A stretch of DNA of 20,137 bases from Galactobacter sp. GTDB lineage: Bacteria; Actinomycetota; Actinomycetes; Actinomycetales; Micrococcaceae. Below the pieces are notes generated by a model. It saw nothing but the letters and a program-made list of their open reading frames with translations, made no database searches and was not told where the DNA came from. The stretch is from assembly GCF_022712295.1 (NCBI RefSeq), contig NZ_JALAGT010000112.1, forward strand, positions 1-20,137, written 5' to 3'. A program made the position numbers and the translations under genes. Shown here in pieces: positions 13,773 to 20,137 of the stretch. Positions within the stretch are counted from its first letter, which is position 1. Each line of letters opens with the position of its first letter.

Positions 13773-14853
13773 AGGCTGCTCGCACGTGAGCGACGGACCA
13801 GGAGGATCAGCACGGGGGCTCCGACGAAAGCCGTGACGATGCTGACCTGCATCTCACCCGAGCCCAGGATGACGCGGCCCACCACATCCGCTGCCAGGAC
13901 GAGCACCGGTGCAAGGAAGACGGAGTAGGCCACGAGCCAGCGCTGATCCGGACCCACGATCCAGCGGGCGATGTGAGGGATCATGAGCCCGACGAACGCG
14001 ATGGGGCCTGCCAGCGCCGTGGCGCCGCCCGCCAACAAGGTGATCGCGAGGATGCACAGCACGCGGGTGCGGAGGACGTTGGCGCCGAGTGACCGAGCCA
14101 GGTCGTCGCCCAGTGCCACGGCGTTGAGCGAACGTGACAGGTAGATCGCCAGGGCCAGGCCGACCACCACGAAGGGCGAGATGACCTGGAGGGTCTCCCA
14201 GCCGCGGTCGGCCAGGTTGCCGGCCTCCCACGCCCGCATGGCGTCGAACCCCTTGGGATCCGCCAGCACCATGGCTGAGGTGATGCCGGTGAGGACCGCG
14301 CCGAGGGCCACGCCGGCCAGGGTGATGCGGGCCGGGCTGACCTGACCGCGGCCGGCAGCTCCGATCAGGTAGACCATGACGGTGGTGACAAGGGCACCGA
14401 GGAAGGCGAACCAGACGTAACCGAGCGGAGCCGTGATGCCCAGGACGCCGACCGCGAGGGCCACAGCGAACGCGGAACCTGCGTTGACGCCCAGGATGCC
14501 TGGGTCGGCCAGCGGGTTGCGGGTCACGGCCTGGATGAGTGCGCCGGCCACGCCGAGGGCAGCGCCGACCACCAAGCCGAGTACGGTCCGGGGAACTCGG
14601 AGCGAGACGACCGCGTCGGCATCCGGCCCGCTGACCTGACCGAGCAGGGCCTGGATCACTGTGGGGAAGGACACGTTTCGTGCGCCGATGCCGAGGCTCA
14701 GCGCGATCACCAGGAACAGCGCTGCCGCGACGAGGATCAGCCCGAGCGTGCGGCGGGTGACGCGGGCGCGCGTGGGGGGGGAACGACGTCGGACAGCGAG
14801 GTCGGTGGTGGTTCGGCGACGTCCGTTGGAGGAGACGAAGGTGTAGTGGTCAT
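13769..14853 (-). CDS. Iron-siderophore ABC permease (FecCD family), frameshifted near its N-terminus
   Basis: First gene of the minus-strand operon. The body from 14710 to 13769 is a clear FecCD permease: VPRTVLGLVVGAALGVAGALIQ, AVTRNPLADPGILGVNAGSA, GPIAFVGLMIPHIARWIVG, and the C-terminal helix VSIVTAFVGAPVLILL. Its first helix (RRTLGLILVAAALFLVIALS) is in frame but has no ATG, GTG or TTG before GTG 14710. A plausible start, ATG 14853, lies in a different frame that reaches a run of eight C (G8 at 14774-14781) and then stops at 14737. Two fewer or one more C joins the frames and gives a normal-length permease of about 360 residues. As written, only a protein from GTG 14710 missing the first half-helix could be made. 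Confidence 0.88.
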
Positions 14854-14861
14854 CGCGGTCA

Positions 14862-14883
14862 AGTGTAGGGTGTGCTCACGACA
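14862..14883 (-). promoter_or_regulatory. Permease-operon -10 box and possible iron-repressor box
   Basis: On the minus strand TACACT (14867-14862) ends 8 bases before ATG 14853, fitting a leaderless start. Overlapping it, plus-strand GTAGGGTGTGCTCACGACA (14865-14883) matches roughly 10 of 19 positions of the DtxR/IdeR consensus (TTAGGTTAGCCTAACCTAA-type). Iron repression would be expected for this locus, but the match is poor. Confidence 0.3.
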
Positions 14884-14974
14884 ATGGGGTACGGGTGCAT
14901 TACTCAATGACGAGGATTTGGGTACCCCGACCCTTCGCTTTCCGCCCTGAGCAGGGTGAATGAGGAGTGACGAA

Positions 14975-15979
14975 GTGAAAATTTTGAGGAAATTCTCCGC
15001 GCTGGCGGTGGTGGCAGCACTGGCCCTGACCGGCTGCTCGGGGTCAGACAAGGGCGACGACGCGGGTTCCGGTTCCGCGGCCGCCGGGTCCGGATCGTTC
15101 CCCCAGACGATCGAGACGGCCTTTGGCGACGTGACCATCGAGTCCCAACCCAAGCGCGTTGTCGCCCTGGGCTGGGGAGATGCCGAGGTGGCGCTGGAAC
15201 TCGGAGTGCAGCCCGTGGGCGCCTCCGACTGGTTGGAGTTCGGCGGCGACGGTGTGGGTCCCTGGGCCGAGGATGCCTATGACGAATCCCCGACCATCAT
15301 CGATACGTTGAAGCCCAACTACGAGGAGATCGGCAAGCTGGAGCCGGACCTGATCCTCGATGTGAAGTCCTCCGGCGACAAGAAGCGCTACGAGAAGCTG
15401 AAGCAGATCACCCCCAACGTGATCGCCATCCCCGAGGGCAGCGAGAACTACCTCACCGAGATGGACCAGCAGGTGGATTCCATCTCCAAGGCCCTCGGCG
15501 TGCCGGACAAGGGTGAGGAGCTGCTGAAGAACGTGGACGACGCCTACGCCAAGGTTGCCGACGAGCACCCCGAATGGAAGGCCAAGACGGTCACCGCAGC
15601 CACCAAGACGTCAGAGGGTTGGGGCGCCTACATCGAGGGTGGTTCCCGCCTGGACACCCTGAAGAAGCTGGGGCTGAAGCAGAACCCCACCATCGCAGGG
15701 CTCCCCGTGGATGAATCCGGCTTCAGCGTGAAGATCTCCTCGGAGAACTTGGATCAGATGGAAGCCGATCTGATCGTTGCCTTCCCGATCTACATCGACA
15801 CCAAGGAGATCACCGACGACTCGCAGTGGAAGAAGCTCAAGGCGGTGAAGGAGGGTCACACGGTAGTCATCGACGGTGACGTGTCCTCCGCCTACTCGCT
15901 CGGAACTCCGGGTGCCTCCATGTACGCGCTGGACAAGCTGACCCCCATGCTGGAGAAGGCGCTCCCGGCCGAGGGCTGA
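14975..15979 (+). CDS. Iron-siderophore substrate-binding lipoprotein (FepB/FhuD class)
   Basis: 334 residues from GTG 14975. The signal peptide (KILRKFSALAVVAALALTGC) carries the lipobox LTGC with Cys21. The mature part is a PBP2 helical-backbone binding protein: FPQTIETAFGDVTIESQPKRVVALGWGDAEVALELGVQPVGASDW, DLILDVKSSGD, YLTEMDQQVDSISKALG and AYSLGTPGASMYALDKLTPML. Such lipoproteins bind ferric siderophores outside the membrane and pass them to FecCD permeases, encoded divergently here. GTG 14975 is preferred over ATG 14960 because AGGAG (14963-14967) lies 7 bases before it and gives a normal signal peptide. The siderophore type cannot be told from sequence. Confidence 0.92.
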   Translation: MKILRKFSALAVVAALALTGCSGSDKGDDAGSGSAAAGSGSFPQTIETAFGDVTIESQPKRVVALGWGDAEVALELGVQPVGASDWLEFGGDGVGPWAEDAYDESPTIIDTLKPNYEEIGKLEPDLILDVKSSGDKKRYEKLKQITPNVIAIPEGSENYLTEMDQQVDSISKALGVPDKGEELLKNVDDAYAKVADEHPEWKAKTVTAATKTSEGWGAYIEGGSRLDTLKKLGLKQNPTIAGLPVDESGFSVKISSENLDQMEADLIVAFPIYIDTKEITDDSQWKKLKAVKEGHTVVIDGDVSSAYSLGTPGASMYALDKLTPMLEKALPAEG

Positions 15980-15989
15980 CCACCGTGGC

Positions 15990-16080
15990 GCACACTCAGC
16001 GGTGCGTTGACACACATGGCGGTGTGGATCCTGAGATCCACACCGCCATGTGTGCCTCTGCACCGCAATTTGTGCAGAGG
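15990..16080. terminator. Nested hairpin terminator between convergent genes
   Basis: The core is a perfect 20-bp stem (16011-16030 with 16035-16054, loop CTGA). An outer stem pairs 15990-16005 with 16060-16075 (GCACA/TGTGC and GCGGTGC/GCACCGC around a 4x4 mismatch). A competing 9-bp stem, CCTCTGCAC with GTGCAGAGG (16055-16080), is possible. It sits 10 bases after the lipoprotein stop and 20 bases before the convergent kinase stop, so it can serve both. Confidence 0.8.
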
Positions 16081-16099
16081 ACAGGGAGGAAAGGCCGGG

Positions 16100-17050
16100 T
16101 CAGGCGGTGGCGACCAGGTGCTGCAGGGCACCCGTCACCGTCGGCAGGGCTGCGGCCCCATCCAGCCCTGACCCTGCAGCTTCCACGACGCGAATGCTGT
16201 CCAGCACCTGCAGCCCTTCCCGGAAGGCCGCCGCCACGGTGGGGTCGGTGAGCACCTTGCCCAGTTCGGCCACCAGGACTTCCCCGGAAAGCCCGACGCG
16301 GTGGGCCGCAGTCACGACGGAATGGGCCAGTTCCGCTCCGGCGTCGCGGGCGATGCCCGCTGCCACCTCGTCCACCCCTGCCAGCGCCGTCACCCGGCGC
16401 GCGTAGGAGGCCATCAGGCGAACCCGGTCGGGGTCGTTCTGGATGCCCACGTAGGCGGAGGTCAGATCCGGGTAGTCGCCGCGGAAATCCTCGGTCAAGG
16501 CGGTGGCAGGGCCGCGCCCGTCAACGTGCCGCATCACGGCGCGCCAGCCGTTCTTACCGATGGCGAAGCCTGACCCGTCGTCCCCCAGGAAGTACCCCCA
16601 GCCGTCCACCCGCGCGGTGGAGTCCGGGCCGACCCCCAGGGTGATGGACCCCGTCCCGGCCGCGACCACCACACCGTTGCGATTGCCCAGCGCGCCCAAG
16701 TACGAGGTCACCGAATCGTGTGCAACATACAGCTGCGCCACGTGGGGACGGTCCGACAATCGAGCACCTGGAACGTCCAGGGTGTCCAGCAGCTCGCGGA
16801 TCTCGCGGGCGAGGCCAGGAACGTCGGCCACGCCGGTGCTGCCGATGGCCACGATCACCCCCTGGGGCTGCGCGCCAAGGTGCCCCAACTGACGGACCAC
16901 GTATCGGGTCAGCTGCGGGGCCAGCGGTTCCGAGGTGCGTACGCCGGGGTATTCGGACGGCTCCGCGGCGAGGGTGGCCCCGGCGGGCACGTCCACGCGG
17001 ATCCGCACTCCGGTCTGTCCGGCGTCGACGGCGATGACTGGCAGGGGCAC
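16100..17050 (-). CDS. BadF/BadG/BcrA/BcrD-type ATPase, probable N-acetylglucosamine-kinase-like sugar kinase
   Basis: 316 residues of the ASKHA (actin-like ATPase) fold. Phosphate-1 loop VDAGQTG (8-14), HDS at 111-113, phosphate-2 AGTGSI (131-136), and the strongly conserved GWGYFLGDDGSGFAIG (150-165) seen in NagK-like members. These kinases phosphorylate GlcNAc or related amino sugars; a BadF-type activator role is unlikely because no radical-enzyme partner or iron-sulfur Cys pattern is visible. GTG 17050 has a near-ideal AAGGAGG (17063-17057) six bases upstream, so the longer frame to 17119 is rejected. It lies downstream of lysE on the same strand with a 97-base gap; no amino-sugar genes surround it. 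Exact substrate unknown. Confidence 0.82.
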   Translation of the reverse strand: MPLPVIAVDAGQTGVRIRVDVPAGATLAAEPSEYPGVRTSEPLAPQLTRYVVRQLGHLGAQPQGVIVAIGSTGVADVPGLAREIRELLDTLDVPGARLSDRPHVAQLYVAHDSVTSYLGALGNRNGVVVAAGTGSITLGVGPDSTARVDGWGYFLGDDGSGFAIGKNGWRAVMRHVDGRGPATALTEDFRGDYPDLTSAYVGIQNDPDRVRLMASYARRVTALAGVDEVAAGIARDAGAELAHSVVTAAHRVGLSGEVLVAELGKVLTDPTVAAAFREGLQVLDSIRVVEAAGSGLDGAAALPTVTGALQHLVATA

Positions 17051-17096
17051 GAGTGCCCTCCTTCGTGAGGTCGTGAGGTTGTGAGCGCGACGCTCC

Positions 17097-17102
17097 ATCC
17101 TA
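17097..17102 (-). promoter_or_regulatory. Possible -10 box of the sugar kinase
   Basis: Minus-strand TAGGAT (17102-17097), within TATAGGAT, would give a leader of about 40 bases containing the strong AAGGAGG. No clear -35 is seen. No strong terminator separates it from lysE, so read-through from lysE is possible. Confidence 0.35.
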
Positions 17103-17147
17103 TACGTGACACTCACCACGGGGGTGGAAGGACTTCCTCTGAAATGC

Positions 17148-17771
17148 TCACCCGCGCAGCAGTTCCACCACCAGACCGGTCGCGATCACGAACATGATCA
17201 GGGCGATGACACCGTCCAGGATCCGCCAGGTCCACGGCTTTGCCAGCACGGGCCGCAGCAGGCGGGCGCCGAAGCCCAGCGCGAAGAACCAGATCCAACT
17301 ACCCAGACAGGCACCGAGCGCAAAGACCCATTTGTCTTCCCCGAAGCGTTGAGCCAACGAACCGATCATGACGGTGGTGTCCAGGTAGACGTGCGGGTTC
17401 AGCCACGTGAACGCCGCGATGGTTCCGAGGGCGGCCCAGAACGACGGGGACGTGGACGTGGAGGCCACGACGAGCGCCTCGGATCGGGTGGCCCTCCGCA
17501 ACGCCATGGCACCGTAGACCACCAGGAAACCCACGGCCAGCAGCTGGAAGGTGACCAGCACCCATGGCGCCAGGGAGGCGACGGCCCCGATCCCGGCCAC
17601 CCCGACCAGGTACAGCACGGTGTCGGAGGCGGCGCAGAAGACCACCACGGACGTCACCACGCGAGTGGGTGAAGTGGTGCCGAGTCGAAGCAGATAGGCA
17701 TTCTGGGCGCCGATGGCCACGATCAGGCCCAGGACGGTGAAGAACCCCGTGGTGAGGGCAACGAGCGACAT
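17148..17771 (-). CDS. lysE: LysE/ArgO family basic amino acid exporter
   Basis: 207 residues with about six hydrophobic segments. The LysE hallmarks are present: GAQNAYLLR (21-29) in the first helix and FTWLNPHVYLDT (121-132) in the middle. LysE exports L-lysine and L-arginine across the inner membrane, relieving excess built up from peptides. It is divergent from a LysG/ArgP-type regulator, the standard pairing, so induction by basic amino acids is likely. ATG 17771 is preceded at 6 bases by TAGCCT and by no Shine-Dalgarno, suggesting a leaderless message. ArgO (arginine only) cannot be excluded. Confidence 0.93.
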   Translation of the reverse strand: MSLVALTTGFFTVLGLIVAIGAQNAYLLRLGTTSPTRVVTSVVVFCAASDTVLYLVGVAGIGAVASLAPWVLVTFQLLAVGFLVVYGAMALRRATRSEALVVASTSTSPSFWAALGTIAAFTWLNPHVYLDTTVMIGSLAQRFGEDKWVFALGACLGSWIWFFALGFGARLLRPVLAKPWTWRILDGVIALIMFVIATGLVVELLRG

Positions 17772-17850
17772 GGGATCAGGCTAGGACGCCCCGATCCAGA
17801 GCTTGACAGATCTTGAACGAAACTGTTCCTCATGAAGCTACGCTTCATCT
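17772..17850. promoter_or_regulatory. Divergent lysE-lysG control region
   Basis: The 79 bases hold two back-to-back leaderless-type promoters. For lysE the -10 is TAGCCT (17783-17778, minus strand), 6 bases before ATG; for the regulator it is TACGCT (17839-17844), 6 bases before ATG 17851. A 7-bp dyad, ATGAAGC-TAC-GCTTCAT (17832-17848), covers the regulator's -10, fitting autorepression. A CTTGA direct repeat at 10-base spacing (17802, 17812) and GAAC-N6-GTTC (17815-17828) lie in between as possible activator sites. Neither promoter has a good -35, as expected for regulated promoters. Confidence 0.55.
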
Positions 17851-18759
17851 ATGGACTCGGATCCGCCCCCGCTGCCGCAGCTGGCCACCTTCGTCGCCGT
17901 ACTCGACGAGGGCAGTTTCGAGGCCGCCGCGCGCTGGCTGGCCGTCTCCCCGCCCGCTGTCTCCCAGCGAATCCGCGCGCTGGAAGCCGGACTGGGGCAG
18001 GTCCTCATCCAGCGGGTCATCCCACCCGAACCCACGCGGGCGGGGCAGCGTCTGTTGCCCTACGCGCGGCGCATCCTCGCGTTGGCCGCAGAGGCGGCCA
18101 ACGCCGCGCAGGGTGTCATGCTCAGCGGAGCGGTGCAGCTCCCGCTGGCCGTGAACGCGGACTCGCTCTCCACCTGGTTCATGGGCGCGCTCGCCGCGTA
18201 TCCGCAGCGCGCCGAGGTCCGCTTCCACGTGGAACGCGTGGACCAGGACCTGGCTGCTCAGGCCCTGGCCTCCGGCCGGGTGCTCGGCGCGGTCAGCGCG
18301 TCGGATCAGGCCGCGCCAGGATGCGTGGCCCGCCGGCTCGGGGTCATGCGCTACGTTCCCGTGGCAGCACCTTCCTTCGTGGAGGAGCACGGCCTCAACC
18401 CGGGCCGCGCCGGTACCGGCGCCCGTCTGGAGGCCGTGCCGATGGTGGATTACGACGCGGACGACACCCTGCAACTGGACTTCCTCGAGGACTGGCTGGG
18501 CCGCAAGGCCTGTCCTTCACCCCACCGCTTCCCGGACTCGCCCGCGTTCATCCGCGCCATGGAGTCCGGGCTCGGCTGGGGGCTGATCTCCGAGGACCAG
18601 GGCCGCGAGGCCCTCGCCGCAGGTCGGCTGGTGACGTTGAGCGCCACCCGGCACCACGACGTCGAGCTCTATTGGCACCAATGGGACCTCACTACGGCCG
18701 CCGTCGAAGGATTCGGCAGACACCTGGTCGGCTACGCGGGCGCCGCGCTGCGGCGATGA
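17851..18759 (+). CDS. lysG: LysR-family regulator, LysG/ArgP type
   Basis: 302 residues. The N-terminal winged helix-turn-helix covers about residues 8-67 (LATFVAVLDEGSFEAAARWLAVSPPAVSQRIRALEAGLGQVLIQR). The LysG/ArgP subgroup mark NADSLSTWF follows near residues 101-109, starting the effector domain that senses lysine, arginine or histidine. It ends with the usual C-terminal region (ESGLGWGLISEDQ). It should activate the divergent lysE gene when basic amino acids accumulate and repress itself. ATG 17851 has no Shine-Dalgarno but a TACGCT box 6 bases upstream. Confidence 0.92.
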   Translation: MDSDPPPLPQLATFVAVLDEGSFEAAARWLAVSPPAVSQRIRALEAGLGQVLIQRVIPPEPTRAGQRLLPYARRILALAAEAANAAQGVMLSGAVQLPLAVNADSLSTWFMGALAAYPQRAEVRFHVERVDQDLAAQALASGRVLGAVSASDQAAPGCVARRLGVMRYVPVAAPSFVEEHGLNPGRAGTGARLEAVPMVDYDADDTLQLDFLEDWLGRKACPSPHRFPDSPAFIRAMESGLGWGLISEDQGREALAAGRLVTLSATRHHDVELYWHQWDLTTAAVEGFGRHLVGYAGAALRR

Positions 18760-18807
18760 CGGCGTGACGCAGGCGACCCCGAATGTCGTCCAGGACACCC
18801 TGTGCCG

Positions 18808-18813
18808 TAGAAT
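18808..18813 (+). promoter_or_regulatory. -10 box of the isocitrate dehydrogenase gene
   Basis: TAGAAT, identical to the purN box, predicts a start near 18820 and a leader of roughly 107 bases. The 167 bases between lysG and this gene contain no gene or strong hairpin that I can support. Confidence 0.45.
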
Positions 18814-18926
18814 CGCGACTGATGCGGTCCGTCCCGCTCAAGCTGATGCCCACCACTCGTGCGCTCAGCCCGGAGAGGCCCGCATGACCACGTTGTCTTA
18901 TCAGGCTTAAGGGAGATCCCAAGCGC

Positions 18927-20137
18927 ATGGCCAAGATCATTTACACCCACACCGACGAAGCGCCGATGCTGGCGACCCACTCGTTCCTGCCCATGGTCGA
19001 GGCCTTTGCCTCCCAGGCCGGCGTCGAGGTCGAGACCCGCGACATCTCGCTGGCAGGTCGCATCATCGCCAACTTCGGCGACTACTTGAACCCCGAGCAG
19101 CGCATCGGTGACGCGCTCGCCGAACTGGGTGAGATCGCCAAGACCGCTGATGCCAACATCGTCAAGCTCCCCAACATCTCCGCCTCCGTGCCGCAGCTGA
19201 AGGCGGCCGTCAAGGAACTGCAGGCCGCCGGTTACGACCTCCCCGACTACCCGGATGACCCGTCCGGCGACGAGGAGACCGAGATCCGCGCCCGCTACGA
19301 CAAGATCAAGGGCTCCGCCGTGAACCCGGTTCTGCGCGAGGGCAACTCCGATCGCCGCGCCCCGCTGAGCGTGAAGAACTACGCCAAGAACCACCCGCAC
19401 TCCATGGGTGCCTGGTCCTCCGACTCCAAGACCAACGTCGCCACTATGGGCCACGACGACTTCGCCTCCAACGAGAAGTCCGTGACCCTCGACGCGGACG
19501 ACACCCTCTCCATCCGTTTCACGGGCGACGACGGCTCCGTCAAGGTCCTCAAGGCCGGCCTGAAGGTCCTGGCCGGCGAGGTCGTTGACGGCACCGTGAT
19601 GCACGTGGCCGAGCTGGACGAGTTCCTGCGTGCCCAGGTGGCCCGCGCCAAGGAAGAGGGCATCCTCTTCTCCGCCCACCTCAAGGCCACCATGATGAAG
19701 GTCTCCGACCCCATCCTCTTCGGCCGCGTGGTCCGCGCCTACTTCCATGAGCTCTTCGACACCTACGGCGATCAGCTGGATGCCGCGGGCCTGAACGGCA
19801 ACAACGGCCTCGCCGCCATCATCTCCGGCCTCGACGAGCTGCCCGAGGACGTCCGTGAGGGCGTCAAGAAGCTCATCGAGAAGGGCTACCAGGACGGCCC
19901 CGACCTGGCCATGGTGGACTCCGCGAAGGGCATCACCAACCTCCACGTCCCCTCCGACATCATCGTGGACGCCTCCATGCCCGCCATGATCCGCACGTCC
20001 GGCAAGATGTGGAACAAGGACAACGAGCAGCAGGATGCGCTGGCCGTCATCCCGGATTCCAGCTACGCCGGTGTGTACCAGGCCGTCATCGAGGACTGCC
20101 GCGCCAACGGCGCCTTCGACCCCACCACCATGGGCGA
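18927..20137 (+). CDS. icd: Monomeric NADP-dependent isocitrate dehydrogenase, N-terminal part
   Basis: The first 403 residues of a protein that is usually about 740; it runs off the window end. It oxidises isocitrate to 2-oxoglutarate with NADP+ in the TCA cycle. The monomeric type (IDH2, common in Actinobacteria and unlike the dimeric enzyme) is shown by IIYTHTDEAPMLATHSFLPMV at the start, LPNISASVPQLKAAVKELQ, GSAVNPVLREGNSDRRAP, the KNYAKNHPHSMGAWS block, HLKATMMKVSDPILFG and GLNGNNGLAAI. ATG 18927 follows AAGGGAG by 11 bases. Nothing unusual is seen in the visible half. Confidence 0.96.
   Translation, partial: MAKIIYTHTDEAPMLATHSFLPMVEAFASQAGVEVETRDISLAGRIIANFGDYLNPEQRIGDALAELGEIAKTADANIVKLPNISASVPQLKAAVKELQAAGYDLPDYPDDPSGDEETEIRARYDKIKGSAVNPVLREGNSDRRAPLSVKNYAKNHPHSMGAWSSDSKTNVATMGHDDFASNEKSVTLDADDTLSIRFTGDDGSVKVLKAGLKVLAGEVVDGTVMHVAELDEFLRAQVARAKEEGILFSAHLKATMMKVSDPILFGRVVRAYFHELFDTYGDQLDAAGLNGNNGLAAIISGLDELPEDVREGVKKLIEKGYQDGPDLAMVDSAKGITNLHVPSDIIVDASMPAMIRTSGKMWNKDNEQQDALAVIPDSSYAGVYQAVIEDCRANGAFDPTTMG

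Noticed and set aside
17051..17119. N-terminal extension of the sugar kinase to 17119
   Set aside because: The AAGGAGG at 17057-17063 lies inside this stretch and sits at ideal distance from GTG 17050, where the VIAVDAGQTG fold starts.
18732..19946. 404-residue open frame on the minus strand
   Set aside because: It is antisense to the isocitrate dehydrogenase, with Val/Gly/Leu-rich shadow composition and no motif.

Overview
The window is high-GC, densely packed bacterial DNA. It has short gene gaps, GTG starts, start codons placed 6-8 bases after a TANNNT box (leaderless-type starts), a monomeric NADP-isocitrate dehydrogenase, a PerM-type gene beside purN, and long perfect hairpin terminators with little or no U tract. 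Together these point to an actinobacterium, most likely order Micrococcales (perhaps Micrococcaceae). I cannot name the species from the sequence alone. I see no tRNA, rRNA, CRISPR array, insertion sequence or phage gene, so this looks like chromosomal core and housekeeping DNA.

Layout. (1) 1-2464: the end of a methylmalonate/malonate-semialdehyde dehydrogenase, then a class III omega-aminotransferase, each closed by a perfect hairpin. Together they suit beta-alanine or 3-aminoisobutyrate breakdown. (2) 2522-4745: a promoter, a textbook FMN riboswitch, then the permease and lipoprotein of a riboflavin-type ABC importer (RibXY-like) with no ATPase gene alongside. A TauE/SafE-type permease follows (4797-5549). 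(3) 5577-11855: a PerM-like (DUF6350) membrane protein, purN and purH, the last two steps of de novo IMP synthesis plus the purN step. An opposite-strand MFS transporter and a DUF4303-type protein with a very acidic insert lie between purN and purH. (4) 11927-15979: an iron-siderophore ABC uptake locus, with the lipoprotein gene (+) divergent from a permease-permease-ATPase operon (-). Both permease genes are out of frame at C homopolymers, of 8 and 6 bases. (5) 16100-18759: a BadF/NagK-type sugar kinase, then a divergent LysE-type basic amino acid exporter and LysG/ArgP-type regulator sharing a 79-base control region. (6) 18927-end: the first half of monomeric isocitrate dehydrogenase.

The observations I rate highest are the paired homopolymer frameshifts in the siderophore permeases, the FMN-riboswitch importer with a hairpin that could hide its Shine-Dalgarno, and a set of hairpins at gene ends that share a CACA-N4/5-CGGTG core in otherwise unrelated places. 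I found no convincing wholly new multi-gene system.
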